The position numbers were made by a program, and so were the translations under genes. This document shows, piece by piece, positions 27,313-35,940 of a DNA stretch of 64,000 bases; the first letter of the stretch is position 1, and each line of letters opens with the position of its first letter. Below the pieces are notes generated by a model, which worked only from the letters and a program-made list of their open reading frames with translations, was not told the DNA's origin and searched no databases. Origin of the DNA: a bacterium (lineage in GTDB: Bacteria; Caldisericota; Caldisericia; Cryosericales; Cryosericaceae); contig JAJFTL010000022.1 of NCBI GenBank assembly GCA_021373025.1, positions 62,001 through 126,000 of the forward strand, given 5' to 3'.

Positions 27313-28094
27313 GGCCACGGTCCCTCCTCGGGTTCCTCTGCTACCATTGCTGGCGGTTCCTCTGTCAATCTACCATTTGCCAGTGAATAATATAGAAGAG
27401 TTTCGCGCTCAGGGGGTGCTAGTTTGTTTTTGACCACCTGTACCAGTACCGCAAAAGAAGAAGGGTCCCCTTCGTCCATGGTCAGTTGTTCCTGTGTCAT
27501 TTTCAGGCGCAATGAGGCAAAACTGCGCAGAGCTCCTCCACCAATGGAAGCGACTGAACCAGGAACAGCCATCAGGTAGCTACGGCTGAGAAAGAGCATA
27601 ACGCACTTTCGACGAGCGACCAATGTCATGAACTTGCGCAGCGCACGGCCAACCATCTCGGCGCGTGCCATATTGAGAGGCATACCTGCAGGCTGCTGTG
27701 ATGGATTCATGACGATCGCCGAATCCATGACTAGCAGATCGATGTTGGCGCGTTCCAGAAGGATGACAGCCATGTCGACAGCGTCTTCCGCTGTTGTTGG
27801 TTCAAGCAGCAGAATATCTCGCGCCGATGGGGCGAGATCCAGTGGCATCTTGGTTTTCAGGCTGTGTTCCAGGTCAATCCAGACAACGGACAGCCCTAGG
27901 GCAGCTGTGTTGAGGCAGCAAGTCATTGCAAGAGCAGACTTGCCCGAACTGGCTGTTCCAAACAGTTCAGTGATGCGCCCGCGCGGGTATCCCCCAATGC
28001 CAGTTATGCGGTCTATCGCTGGAATGCCGCTTGCGAGTACCGTTAGTTGAGAGGTGGGCTGCCGATAGGCGGTGTCAAGCACATGCCCGGCCAT
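27309..28094 (-). CDS. RecA-like ATPase, ImuA-like partner of DnaE
   Basis: A 261-residue RecA-core protein, shorter than RecA (about 350), lacking both the N-terminal oligomerisation helix and the C-terminal domain. Walker A GTASSGKS is at 46-53, IDLEHSL keeps the catalytic Glu (residue 76, RecA E96 position), Walker B LLVMDS is at 120-125, and IGGGALRSFASLRL follows the L2 loop. The RecA Asn-Gln sensor pair reads Ser-Arg (FLSRSYL), so DNA-dependent recombination is doubtful. ATG 28094 lies inside the end of dnaE (20-base overlap) behind GGAGG. Small RecA-like proteins beside dnaE2 are ImuA in known mutasomes, and I infer that role here. It is not the main RecA. Confidence 0.8.
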   Translation of the reverse strand: MAGHVLDTAYRQPTSQLTVLASGIPAIDRITGIGGYPRGRITELFGTASSGKSALAMTCCLNTAALGLSVVWIDLEHSLKTKMPLDLAPSARDILLLEPTTAEDAVDMAVILLERANIDLLVMDSAIVMNPSQQPAGMPLNMARAEMVGRALRKFMTLVARRKCVMLFLSRSYLMAVPGSVASIGGGALRSFASLRLKMTQEQLTMDEGDPSSFAVLVQVVKNKLAPPERETLLYYSLANGRLTEEPPAMVAEEPEEGPWP

Positions 28095-31000
28095 AGGGAG
28101 CCTCCTCGACCACCGGCGTGAACCGTAGTCCTTCCAGCCGCCTGATGATTATTGTTGGGCTGCCCTCGGCATTCTGAAGTTCGCCGTACAAGCGCATCAT
28201 GCTATTCTGTTTGAGTGCTGCTGCATACCTGCGCTGCACGTCCTCGAACATGACAGCTTCTATCATGCCATCCTCATCTTCCAGCGTAATAAAGAATACA
28301 CGCTTGCCAGACTTGGTAGGGGGGGTCTGGATGCGAACGACAACTCCACGTACCCACACGTTGGAACCGTGTGGCCACGAGCGCAGCTGGACGCTGTGCA
28401 GGGTAGGTGCCTGTATTTGTGCAGGGGTGGGTGGATCCACGACCTCGGCAGTAGCCAGATCCAGCAGGACGGCCAGACTTTCCGACACAGGATAGCCTAT
28501 GCCGGCTATCTCTCCCAGGACAGTGCGTAGCTGCAGGTTAGAGGTAATGTTCAGGATATGGTCAATCTCGCCAGTCTCCAGTCCAAGATCAGTAGCGACA
28601 GCCAAGGGTGTTCCGAAATCATCGAAGGCTCCAGCCAGGACCAGGCGCTGCAGTGTCCGGCGATTGACATGTGTTCGGTTCATGAAGTCGACAGCCGAAT
28701 CAAAAGGATGTCTTTCTCGTGCGGTCACGATGGAGGCCATATCCTTTGCGGAAAGGGCACTGAACAGGTTGAGTCCCAGCCTAACCGTCATGTTCTGTGC
28801 AGTTGTCTGAACCATGCTGCGCGTCACCAGGGACTTCTCAATCAGGACATGGCAACGGCGTGCTTCATCCAGTAGGATGAAGGGAGGATAGAAGCCCACG
28901 GGCATCGCGTTGAGCAGCCCTGCAGTGTACTGGGCCGGCCAGTGTGTCTTGAGATAGGCAGTACGATAGGCCAACAATCCAAACGAAGCGGCGTGTCCCT
29001 TGTTGAATCCATAGCTGGCAAAGCTCTTCAGCTGGTTGTAGATACGCTGAGCGGTTTCCAGATCGGTACCTTTGGCAGCGGCACGAGTCAGAAAGAGTCT
29101 CTCAAATCGAGCCAAGTCTGCCATGGGCGTGTGTTCTGTCATGGCGCGCCGGAGAACATCTGCTTCTGCAAATGATAAATCGGCAACGGCATTGGCAACT
29201 TCCAGGACCTGTTCCTGGAAAACAATAACGCCATAGGTCTCCTTCAGAATAGGCTCCAAGCGTGGGTCTTCGAATGTCACTGGGACCTTTTTATTTCTCC
29301 TGGCCAAATACAGCTTGTCCATGTTCATTGCCATAGGGCCAGGGCGGAACAGAGAAACGTTCGCCATGATATCGGTGTAGCAGGTTGGCTGCAGCTTGAG
29401 CAGCAGGTTCCGCATACCCGGTGACTCCAGCTGGAAGACGCCCAACGTGCGGGCCTCACGCAGCAGTCGATAGGTTGCCTGGTCGTCCATGGGAATGGTC
29501 GACAGACTTATATTCATGCCTGTTTCGGCTTGCACCATTGCGGTTGCATCTACTGCGGCGGTCAGCGTGCGCAATCCCAGCAGGTCCATCTTCACTAAGC
29601 CAAGCCGTTCGACATCGTCCTTATCGTACTGCGTCATGAGATGGCCAGTTCCCGATGGTTCGAGAGGAACGAGATCAGTAAGAGGAAAAGGTGCGATCAC
29701 CAGTCCTGCCAAATGAGTAGATAGTGTCCGTGGAAGTCCCCTGATACGTTCAGCCAGGGAAATCCAGCGTTCGATGCTGCCATAGGGAAATGTTGCCAGT
29801 TCTGGCAGTTTGGCGATGACCTCGGTAATGCGGTGATGGCTGTACCAGGGCAAGAGACGGGTGGCATCGTCAACCTCTTCCTTGCTGTATCCCAATGCTT
29901 TACCAACATCGCGAAAGGCCCCCCGGATGTTGTAGGTATTTACATTGGCTACGCGGCAAACCCTGTCCTCACCATAGAGGGCAAATAGTTCAGACACAAC
30001 CTCATCCCGGCGCAATGCATCAAAGTCGATATCAACATCAGGCAGGCTTTTTCGCCCATCGTTGAGAAAGCGCTCAAACAGCAGGTTGTATTGAAGTGGG
30101 TCAACTTGTGTGGCATCAATGCAGTAGCAGACGATGGAATTGGCCCCTGAGCCACGTCCAGAGTAGGCGACTCCTTTGTGTCGCGCTATTTCGATGATAT
30201 CGCGTATAATGAGGAAGTACTCCTCCATGTGCATATGTCGGATGATGCCCAGTTCGTGCTCAATACGCTCCTCCACAGCAGTGGTGACGATGGCATACTT
30301 TTCGCGGGCGCCGGCATAGACGATATCATGGAGACTGCGTGTTGCTGTCAGGACCGAACTGGGAGTCTTGAAGCCATCCAAGGGCAGCTCCACCTGGCAT
30401 TCCGTAGCTATACGCCCACTGACAGACAGAGCTTCCGGCCAGTCTGCAAATAATTCTGCCATTTCATCTACCCCTCTGAACCAGTTCTCGGCGTTGACAT
30501 TCTTCGTGTGTCGGTTATGAGTGTCAACATCTTCCAGCGAACCAATGGCCAAGAGCATCTCGCGCACCTCTGCATCGACACGGCGCAGGTGAGTAACGCC
30601 TCCGGTGGCGCACGCAGAGATGCCGGTTTCATCGGACAGGCAGCGCATACGGTACAAAAGGCGCGTAGAGTCGGCGAACATGGGATTTTGAACGTCCAGG
30701 TACAGGCTGTCTGAAAAGAGTGCGCGCATCTCTTCCAGCAGAAGGCGTGCCGTGCGTGGATGGTGTGTTGAGAGAGACTGATAAAGCAAGCTCTCGGGGC
30801 TGCCATATAGCGCGACAAGGTGTCCAGCATAGGGGGCAAGCTGTTCAAGAGTCAGACCTGGATGCGTGCGGCCATGTGCCTGAGCACAGGTTACCAGACG
30901 GCAAAGGTTACTGTATCCCTCCAGATCGCGCGCAAGAACAACGATGTGATCATCCGGTTCATTGCTGAGTAGTGTCAATTCACAGCCGAAGATGGGAACG

Positions 31001-31176
31001 ATTCCGAGAGAGCGTGCTGTATGGTCGAAGCGGATGGCACCAGCCAGGGTGTTACTGTCAGTGATGGCACAGGAAGAGTAGCCTAGCTCATGGCAGCGCT
31101 GAGCCAGGTCTTCAATGCGAATAGGGCTTGCATGAAAGCTGAAGCCCGCATGAACATGCAGATGGACAAAGGACAT
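28075..31176 (-). CDS. DNA polymerase III alpha-type, probably error-prone DnaE2-like
   Basis: A 1033-residue C-family polymerase. The N-terminal PHP domain starts HLHVHAGFSF; the palm follows, with PDVDIDFD (about 380, two catalytic Asp) and KMDLLGLRTL (third Asp, about 529). Then come fingers, a helix-hairpin-helix region and an OB-fold near the end (WVRGVVVRIQTPPTKSGK through IIIRRLEGL). It stops there, lacking the tau-binding domain of replicative DnaE (about 1160 residues), and I see no clear QxxLF clamp motif before the OB-fold. Length, ending and context between lexA and a RecA-like gene favour a translesion DnaE2. A sole replicative DnaE cannot be excluded. The start ATG 31176 has no strong ribosome site. 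Confidence 0.85.
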   Translation of the reverse strand: MSFVHLHVHAGFSFHASPIRIEDLAQRCHELGYSSCAITDSNTLAGAIRFDHTARSLGIVPIFGCELTLLSNEPDDHIVVLARDLEGYSNLCRLVTCAQAHGRTHPGLTLEQLAPYAGHLVALYGSPESLLYQSLSTHHPRTARLLLEEMRALFSDSLYLDVQNPMFADSTRLLYRMRCLSDETGISACATGGVTHLRRVDAEVREMLLAIGSLEDVDTHNRHTKNVNAENWFRGVDEMAELFADWPEALSVSGRIATECQVELPLDGFKTPSSVLTATRSLHDIVYAGAREKYAIVTTAVEERIEHELGIIRHMHMEEYFLIIRDIIEIARHKGVAYSGRGSGANSIVCYCIDATQVDPLQYNLLFERFLNDGRKSLPDVDIDFDALRRDEVVSELFALYGEDRVCRVANVNTYNIRGAFRDVGKALGYSKEEVDDATRLLPWYSHHRITEVIAKLPELATFPYGSIERWISLAERIRGLPRTLSTHLAGLVIAPFPLTDLVPLEPSGTGHLMTQYDKDDVERLGLVKMDLLGLRTLTAAVDATAMVQAETGMNISLSTIPMDDQATYRLLREARTLGVFQLESPGMRNLLLKLQPTCYTDIMANVSLFRPGPMAMNMDKLYLARRNKKVPVTFEDPRLEPILKETYGVIVFQEQVLEVANAVADLSFAEADVLRRAMTEHTPMADLARFERLFLTRAAAKGTDLETAQRIYNQLKSFASYGFNKGHAASFGLLAYRTAYLKTHWPAQYTAGLLNAMPVGFYPPFILLDEARRCHVLIEKSLVTRSMVQTTAQNMTVRLGLNLFSALSAKDMASIVTARERHPFDSAVDFMNRTHVNRRTLQRLVLAGAFDDFGTPLAVATDLGLETGEIDHILNITSNLQLRTVLGEIAGIGYPVSESLAVLLDLATAEVVDPPTPAQIQAPTLHSVQLRSWPHGSNVWVRGVVVRIQTPPTKSGKRVFFITLEDEDGMIEAVMFEDVQRRYAAALKQNSMMRLYGELQNAEGSPTIIIRRLEGLRFTPVVEEAPYGRACA

Positions 31177-31200
31177 CTTAACTTGCTCACGGTGTTCGCA

Positions 31201-31479
31201 TCAATCCATCAGGCGAATCATGTACCAGTGTCGATGAATATTGTCTCTTGCGACTGTTGCTATCATCCTGTCGTCACTCATGATCGTGTAGTAGCTAACA
31301 TCCTCTGCATGGTCAGAGGTAAACTGTCCGCTAGCCCACATTTTGAGAATACGGCTTACATGCTTGACCTCGCCACGGAATACAAAGGCAGAAAGATGAC
31401 CATCCCGTTCCTCAACGTAGAGAAGTGGCAGCTTGTCAGGTGGAGTCATTGGAGTTGGCGAAGTGGATGTGGGGTTCAT
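31201..31479 (-). CDS. Small protein resembling the C-terminal tail of ImuB
   Basis: A 92-residue protein between lexA and dnaE, starting at ATG 31479 behind GAGGAGG and nine bases after lexA. After a Pro/Thr/Ser-rich leader comes KLPLLY (16-21), then a compact beta-rich domain ending SYYTIMSDDRM...RHWYMIRLMD. By eye this follows the layout of the ImuB C-terminal region (DUF6504-like: FxWRGRxxxVxxVLxxW, dYYrV, WyLxxxyD), preceded by a clamp-binding motif such as mycobacterial QLPLWG. No Y-family polymerase core is present. I infer an adapter joining DnaE, the RecA-like protein and perhaps the sliding clamp. The match rests on pattern reading alone, so confidence in function is modest. Confidence 0.6.
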   Translation of the reverse strand: MNPTSTSPTPMTPPDKLPLLYVEERDGHLSAFVFRGEVKHVSRILKMWASGQFTSDHAEDVSYYTIMSDDRMIATVARDNIHRHWYMIRLMD

Positions 31480-31488
31480 GTTTCCTCC

Positions 31489-32079
31489 TCAGGAAATGTG
31501 TTCACGGACAAGGCCGACAACCTTTCCGATGATGCTGACATCACTGGTGACAGGAATAGGATGGTATGCTGGATTGGCTGGCATGAGAAAGATACCATCT
31601 TCTCCCTCATACAGTTTTTTGACAGTTGCCTCATCTCCAAACAGAGCGACGACAATGTCGCCGTTGTCTGCAGTCTGCTGTTTGTGGACAACAACGATAT
31701 CTCCTGGCACGATGTGCTCGTCGATCATGGAGTCTCCCTTGACCTTGAGGCCAAAATAATCGGCTGTTGCAGGTATAGGAGGAGTGACAAAGATCCACTT
31801 CTCGATGTTTTCTTCAGCCAGAATGGGTGTTCCTGCTGCGACAGTGCCCAGCACCGGGATCATCAGCGATGGGGTAGCTGGTGTTCCCTTGATGAGGTCC
31901 GGTTGAGGAAGGTATCCTTTGCGTTCGAGTATCTTGATATAGACAACAACTGAGTTGAGTGAGTTGAATCCGAAATGACGCCGCACCTCCTCCAGACTGG
32001 GACGGAATCCCGTCTGGCGTGCCCGTGCTTCGATGAATTCCAGAACGGCTTGCTGCTTGCTGGTCAACTCTTCCATCAT
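31489..32079 (-). CDS. lexA: LexA repressor
   Basis: A 196-residue LexA, the SOS repressor. An N-terminal winged helix (residues 1-65; recognition region FGFNSLNSVVVYIKIL) is followed by the S24 autoprotease domain with the cleavage pair Ala82-Gly83 (GTVAAGTP), nucleophile Ser117 in KGDSM and Lys154 in EATVKK. All self-cleavage residues are present. The second Met (32076) has better spacing to GGAGG than the first. As first gene of the operon it probably represses itself and the downstream polymerase genes through the dyads upstream. Confidence 0.96.
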   Translation of the reverse strand: MMEELTSKQQAVLEFIEARARQTGFRPSLEEVRRHFGFNSLNSVVVYIKILERKGYLPQPDLIKGTPATPSLMIPVLGTVAAGTPILAEENIEKWIFVTPPIPATADYFGLKVKGDSMIDEHIVPGDIVVVHKQQTADNGDIVVALFGDEATVKKLYEGEDGIFLMPANPAYHPIPVTSDVSIIGKVVGLVREHIS

Positions 32080-32092
32080 TTACCTCCACGGT

Positions 32093-32142
32093 AGTGTAGG
32101 TACTACAACTGAAGTGTATACACTATTTCATAAAAATGCAAG
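32093..32142 (-). promoter_or_regulatory. lexA promoter with candidate LexA operators
   Basis: On the minus strand TTGCAT (plus 32136-32141) and TATACA (32115-32120) form a -35/-10 pair with a 15-base spacer (16 if CTTGCA is used). A perfect 12-base palindrome AGTGTATACACT (32113-32124) covers the -10 box. A second imperfect dyad, AGTGTAG-GTA-CTACAACT (32093-32110), lies between it and the ribosome site. Two related dyads on an autoregulated lexA promoter suggest a lineage-specific SOS box unlike GAACN4GTTC or CTGTN8ACAG. Confidence 0.6.
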
Positions 32143-32245
32143 AGGCTGTCAGGTGGAAGCGAAGAATGATGCTGAGAAATGAGTGCAGGAGCACCGGGCA
32201 CATCATGTGTCTAGCGCTCCTGCTAACCTACAAGGAAGGGTGTAC

Positions 32246-33103
32246 TTATAAGTCCTTGTCGTACCTTCCTGCCACCGTACAGCTCATCAGGAAGCGGTAC
32301 AGTTCTATTGGTTCCTCGGAGGTGTAGGAGAGCTCACGGCCTCCAGAACGATGAGAGCCGGGGATCCAGGAAGCAACATCACAAGCACTGGTCGTCAGGA
32401 AGCGCACCGTCCAGGTCGAGGGAGAGGTCGTTAGGATCTCCTGTTGAACAACTCCCTGCTGCTGTTCCTCGACCAGGGTCGAGCGGCCCCGTAACAGAAG
32501 GTGGCGCGTTGCAGTAGCAGCCCCCTCGCGAATCAATGCCATTGATGTCTCGGGCATCAATGTGCGCTGGGAGTACCGGCCAGTAGCCCATTTGGTGGTG
32601 ACAAAGGAAGCATGGGGAAAGAATCGCTGTGAGAAGGCACAATACTGATCGTCGCCACTGGCAAAGATGAGGGGAATGCCCAGGCGGGACAGCAGGACCA
32701 TGTTGAGTTCCGTCTCCCCAACCACATGCCCGTTGGCCAGGACCTCGTAGATGGCAGATGAGGAATAGGTATGATCCATGGACCCATTGCGTGTTCCAAT
32801 GGGGGCATGGTAGCCGACAAACAGGGCTGCATCGCAGGACTCATCTGCCCCTTCCACCATGTACAGCGGACGCGGGTAGCCCCGTACGACCTCTACGTCC
32901 TGTGGAAGCCGGCCAAGCAGCAGGTTCTGTCCTCGGCTGTGGCTGTCAGCGATCACGACAGCAGCTTGCTCATCGACACTCCGGATGCCCTCGATGGCAG
33001 CACATGTTTCTCCGGTCATAAGTTCCCGCTGTTCCTGGCTGGTTTCCGACCATGAAGCAAGACCTGCAACGCCCTCCATATCCAGACTGATGAAGTACTT
33101 CAT
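32246..33103 (-). CDS. M55-family D-aminopeptidase (DppA-like)
   Basis: A 285-residue M55 zinc peptidase. It opens KYFISLDMEGVAG, with Asp and Glu metal ligands at about 8 and 10, and has ADSHSRGQN (His about 60), GYHAPIG (His about 105) and GETELN (Glu about 134). Characterised DppA releases D-amino acids from D-Ala-containing peptides. I start at ATG 33103 because AGGAGG lies nine bases upstream and homologues begin there; the in-frame upstream extension (to 33268) runs into pepD. It is the last gene of a three-gene amino-acid/peptide operon. Confidence 0.9.
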   Translation of the reverse strand: MKYFISLDMEGVAGLASWSETSQEQRELMTGETCAAIEGIRSVDEQAAVVIADSHSRGQNLLLGRLPQDVEVVRGYPRPLYMVEGADESCDAALFVGYHAPIGTRNGSMDHTYSSSAIYEVLANGHVVGETELNMVLLSRLGIPLIFASGDDQYCAFSQRFFPHASFVTTKWATGRYSQRTLMPETSMALIREGAATATRHLLLRGRSTLVEEQQQGVVQQEILTTSPSTWTVRFLTTSACDVASWIPGSHRSGGRELSYTSEEPIELYRFLMSCTVAGRYDKDL

Positions 33104-33128
33104 AACGGCATTCCTCCTCTGATGGTAG

Positions 33129-34589
33129 TCACTCTCTAAATGGAGTCCGTTCAGAGTTCGTCTGCCACTGTCGAAGGAGGTTTCTGCAGGTGTCCAGTGC
33201 CTCCATCCCCAACCCTTCTCCGCAAGCGGCAAGCAATCCACCAATGACGTTGTTCGACGTCTTTGCATCGGCGGGTGCGGGCATCGCCTGAAGGAACGTA
33301 TCTATAGCCATTGCGCGTGTTTCCAGTGGCAACATGGCTGCCTGGACTTCGGAGATATGCGTTGCATAGTCAGTGTCGACAGTTGTCACAAACAGACGGA
33401 ACGTCCAGAACGCAGAGTTCATGTCTAGATGATCTGGATCTCCCACGGCATAGGGATCTGGATATTCGGAAGCTGCAGCCATCATGGCCAACGGATACCA
33501 GGGCGTATAGGGGAGTTCATCTGGCATACCGGAAGCTCGCCAGACTGTCACAGATTGTGGCCCGGATATTGGATCCCTCAGTTCTGTCACAGAGGATTCC
33601 TGTGTTGTCCAGACCGAGATTGGGCGCATGGCTGTCTGGGCTACGTTCTTGTGGAAGCTTCCGACTGTCTCCAGCGCTTGCCGGATAGAGTGTCCATGAG
33701 GTGTGAAACAGCGCAGACTAGCCATGACATCGGCGAGAGATACGCGCCGTTGTGGTACGCAAGAGAATGGCAGGTCGTTCAGTGGAAATTCCTGCCCTGT
33801 GAGCAGGAAGAGTCCTGTTTGCTGGCGACTGGTGCTCAATGAAGAAGTATTGATCTCAGGTGGCCCGTAAGCTTTCTTGAAATCAAAGGGCTCCATTCCT
33901 GAGGGATTATACCATCCGCGCTGCACAGCATGTTCCTTCAGATCCAGCGATCCCAGGAAATGCTCTGTATCATGAGTGTTAATCTGGCGGGAGATGAGAT
34001 AGTTTGGCAGGACAACAACTCCGTCATCGGGGACGCGTTCGGCCAGCCACTGGTGGCCACCCGGGATCTGGAGGATCCATGCCTCACGGTAGTCCGCGAT
34101 GGTTATGATGCGTGCATCACAGTAACCGTATGTCTCGATGAGATGCCCTGCCTGCAAGACCGCATCGCGGGCCGAGTGAGCTTGCTCCGCAACAAGCTGA
34201 GGCAGCAAGTGACCGATGCCACCTCTGACCAGTTCGGCCTGCTGCTCACGTGTCCCTGCTGCGCTGTCACAGCAGATGCTGACTCCCTCGCTGTTGAGAA
34301 AGCTGTCCCCAAAGTCCTGTCCCACCATCTCTGTCCAGTCATAAGCCAACGTGTTCTCTGACACTGGAAGCTCCAATAATGTGTGTGATTCTCGATACAG
34401 CAGTGCGCCATCTCTCATCCGCAAAGCCCCAGGGTGTTCCCCTGGCTTGATGATGTGGTGACGGATGGCCAGGCGATGTGCATCGTCTTCGTTATGGCCC
34501 ACCAGAATATGGCCGGACTGCGAGGCGGCCCTGCCGACGACAATCGTCGTGCAGTCCAGCTCATCTCCTTCGGATTTGAACAGGGACAT
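33129..34589 (-). CDS. C69-family dipeptidase (PepD-like)
   Basis: A 486-residue Ntn-hydrolase of peptidase family C69. DCTTIVVGRAAS places the nucleophile Cys at about residue 13, so a short propeptide must be removed to expose it. VGHNEDD, SEGVSICCDSA and EAWILQIPGGHQW are conserved family segments. It cleaves dipeptides in the cytosol. ATG 34589 overlaps the patB stop (TGATG), and dppA follows 25 bases downstream, so the three are co-transcribed. Confidence 0.9.
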   Translation of the reverse strand: MSLFKSEGDELDCTTIVVGRAASQSGHILVGHNEDDAHRLAIRHHIIKPGEHPGALRMRDGALLYRESHTLLELPVSENTLAYDWTEMVGQDFGDSFLNSEGVSICCDSAAGTREQQAELVRGGIGHLLPQLVAEQAHSARDAVLQAGHLIETYGYCDARIITIADYREAWILQIPGGHQWLAERVPDDGVVVLPNYLISRQINTHDTEHFLGSLDLKEHAVQRGWYNPSGMEPFDFKKAYGPPEINTSSLSTSRQQTGLFLLTGQEFPLNDLPFSCVPQRRVSLADVMASLRCFTPHGHSIRQALETVGSFHKNVAQTAMRPISVWTTQESSVTELRDPISGPQSVTVWRASGMPDELPYTPWYPLAMMAAASEYPDPYAVGDPDHLDMNSAFWTFRLFVTTVDTDYATHISEVQAAMLPLETRAMAIDTFLQAMPAPADAKTSNNVIGGLLAACGEGLGMEALDTCRNLLRQWQTNSERTPFRE

Positions 34590-35797
34590 CAATGCTGCTC
34601 CAGAGACCGTATGGCATCGGCAAGCCGGGTCAGTCCTTCCTGCAGTGTCGAACGGGGACAGGCGATATTCATACGGGCAAAACCCTCACCGCCAGGACCG
34701 AACACATAGCCATCGTCTAGGCCGATTCTGGCCTTTTCGCGAAGGAAGCGAGAGAGTTCGTGGACATCCATGCCAAGTGCACGGAAGTCCAGCCACAGCA
34801 AATAGGTACCTTCAATCGGCATGACTTTGACCTGGGGGATATGGTCCTGAACGAACAACTGAGCATAGGTGACATTGCCCTCAATATAGTGAAGGACTTG
34901 GGTGAGCCACTCATCGCCTTCCCGGAATGAGGCTTCGAGTGCTGTGTATCCGAACGGCGTGACACTGCCCACTGCGCCCGTAATGCGTCGTTGCATGGCT
35001 GCGCGTAGCCGTGGGTTAGGAATAATGATGAAGCTGGTGGCAAGACCAGCCAGATTGAACGTCTTGGACGGTGCCATACAGACGATAGTGTTCTGCTCCA
35101 GTTCGGGGCTCAGGGAAGCAAATGGAGTATGGCGTGAGCCATTCAGCATCAATTCACAGTGTATCTCATCGGAAACGACGATGGCGTCATTGGCAAGGGC
35201 GATCTCGCCAACAGCTGCCAGTTCGTCTCGGGTCCAAACACGGCCGACAGGGTTGTGTGGACTGCACAGAATGATCATTCTTACGCGTGATGGAGAAGCT
35301 GACATGCCTGAAGCATGCGGAAGGAAGACGCTTTTCAGCCCTTCGAGATCCATGACGTACCTGGTGCCGTTCCAAAGCAGTTGGTTGTTGGCGACCTGGC
35401 ACCCATTCTCACGGATAGCTGACCAGAATGGGTAATATACGGGGCTTTGAAGGACGACTGCATCGCCGGGCGTCGTGAATGCACGTACTGCTGCATGAAG
35501 CGCTGGAACAACGCCGGGAGTGAAGAGGATCCATGCAGGATCGACCTTCCAGTCGTAGACACGCCACAGGCGTTCTATGATAGCATCCAGGACAGACGGA
35601 GCTGCAAAAGAGTAGCCATAGGCCTCATGCTGGGCACGCTTGATCAACGCTTCGGTAACTGGTTTTGGCACGGGGAAATCCATGTCGGCTATCCACATGG
35701 GCAAAACGTCGTCGCTCCCGAAGATGGTATAGATTTGGTCCCACTTGACACATCCAGTATTATGCCGGTCAAGCCCATGATCCAAGTCGTAGTTCAT
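34589..35797 (-). CDS. PatB/MalY-type PLP-dependent C-S lyase or aminotransferase
   Basis: A 402-residue fold-type I PLP enzyme. It starts NYDLDHGLDRHNTGCVKWD and has VLPMWIADMDFPVP, typical of the PatB/MalY cystathionine beta-lyase group; the PLP lysine is in APSKTFNLAGL (about 240) and the Asp contacting PLP in VVSDEIHCEL. It likely releases ammonia and pyruvate from cystathionine or cysteine, though aminotransferase activity is possible. AGGAGGGAG sits just before ATG 35797. It heads the operon with two peptidases, pointing to peptide and amino-acid catabolism. A TATACT box at 35879-35884 (minus) may be its -10. Confidence 0.88.
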   Translation of the reverse strand: MNYDLDHGLDRHNTGCVKWDQIYTIFGSDDVLPMWIADMDFPVPKPVTEALIKRAQHEAYGYSFAAPSVLDAIIERLWRVYDWKVDPAWILFTPGVVPALHAAVRAFTTPGDAVVLQSPVYYPFWSAIRENGCQVANNQLLWNGTRYVMDLEGLKSVFLPHASGMSASPSRVRMIILCSPHNPVGRVWTRDELAAVGEIALANDAIVVSDEIHCELMLNGSRHTPFASLSPELEQNTIVCMAPSKTFNLAGLATSFIIIPNPRLRAAMQRRITGAVGSVTPFGYTALEASFREGDEWLTQVLHYIEGNVTYAQLFVQDHIPQVKVMPIEGTYLLWLDFRALGMDVHELSRFLREKARIGLDDGYVFGPGGEGFARMNIACPRSTLQEGLTRLADAIRSLEQH

Positions 35798-35940
35798 TGC
35801 TCCCTCCTGTTCTTCGATGTGCCGCCGTTATGCCAGCGTGTCGTGCGGGGACGGCGTTGCCTAAAGACGACCCATGCAAGTATACCAGCTTTTTCTGTCA
35901 TAGAGGCCGTCATAGGGGTGGTAGTCCACGGGGCTTCAAG

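Noticed and set aside
27309-28094. RecA-like gene as the cell's main recA
   Set aside because: It is about 90 residues short, lacks the N- and C-terminal domains and has lost the L2 Asn-Gln pair.
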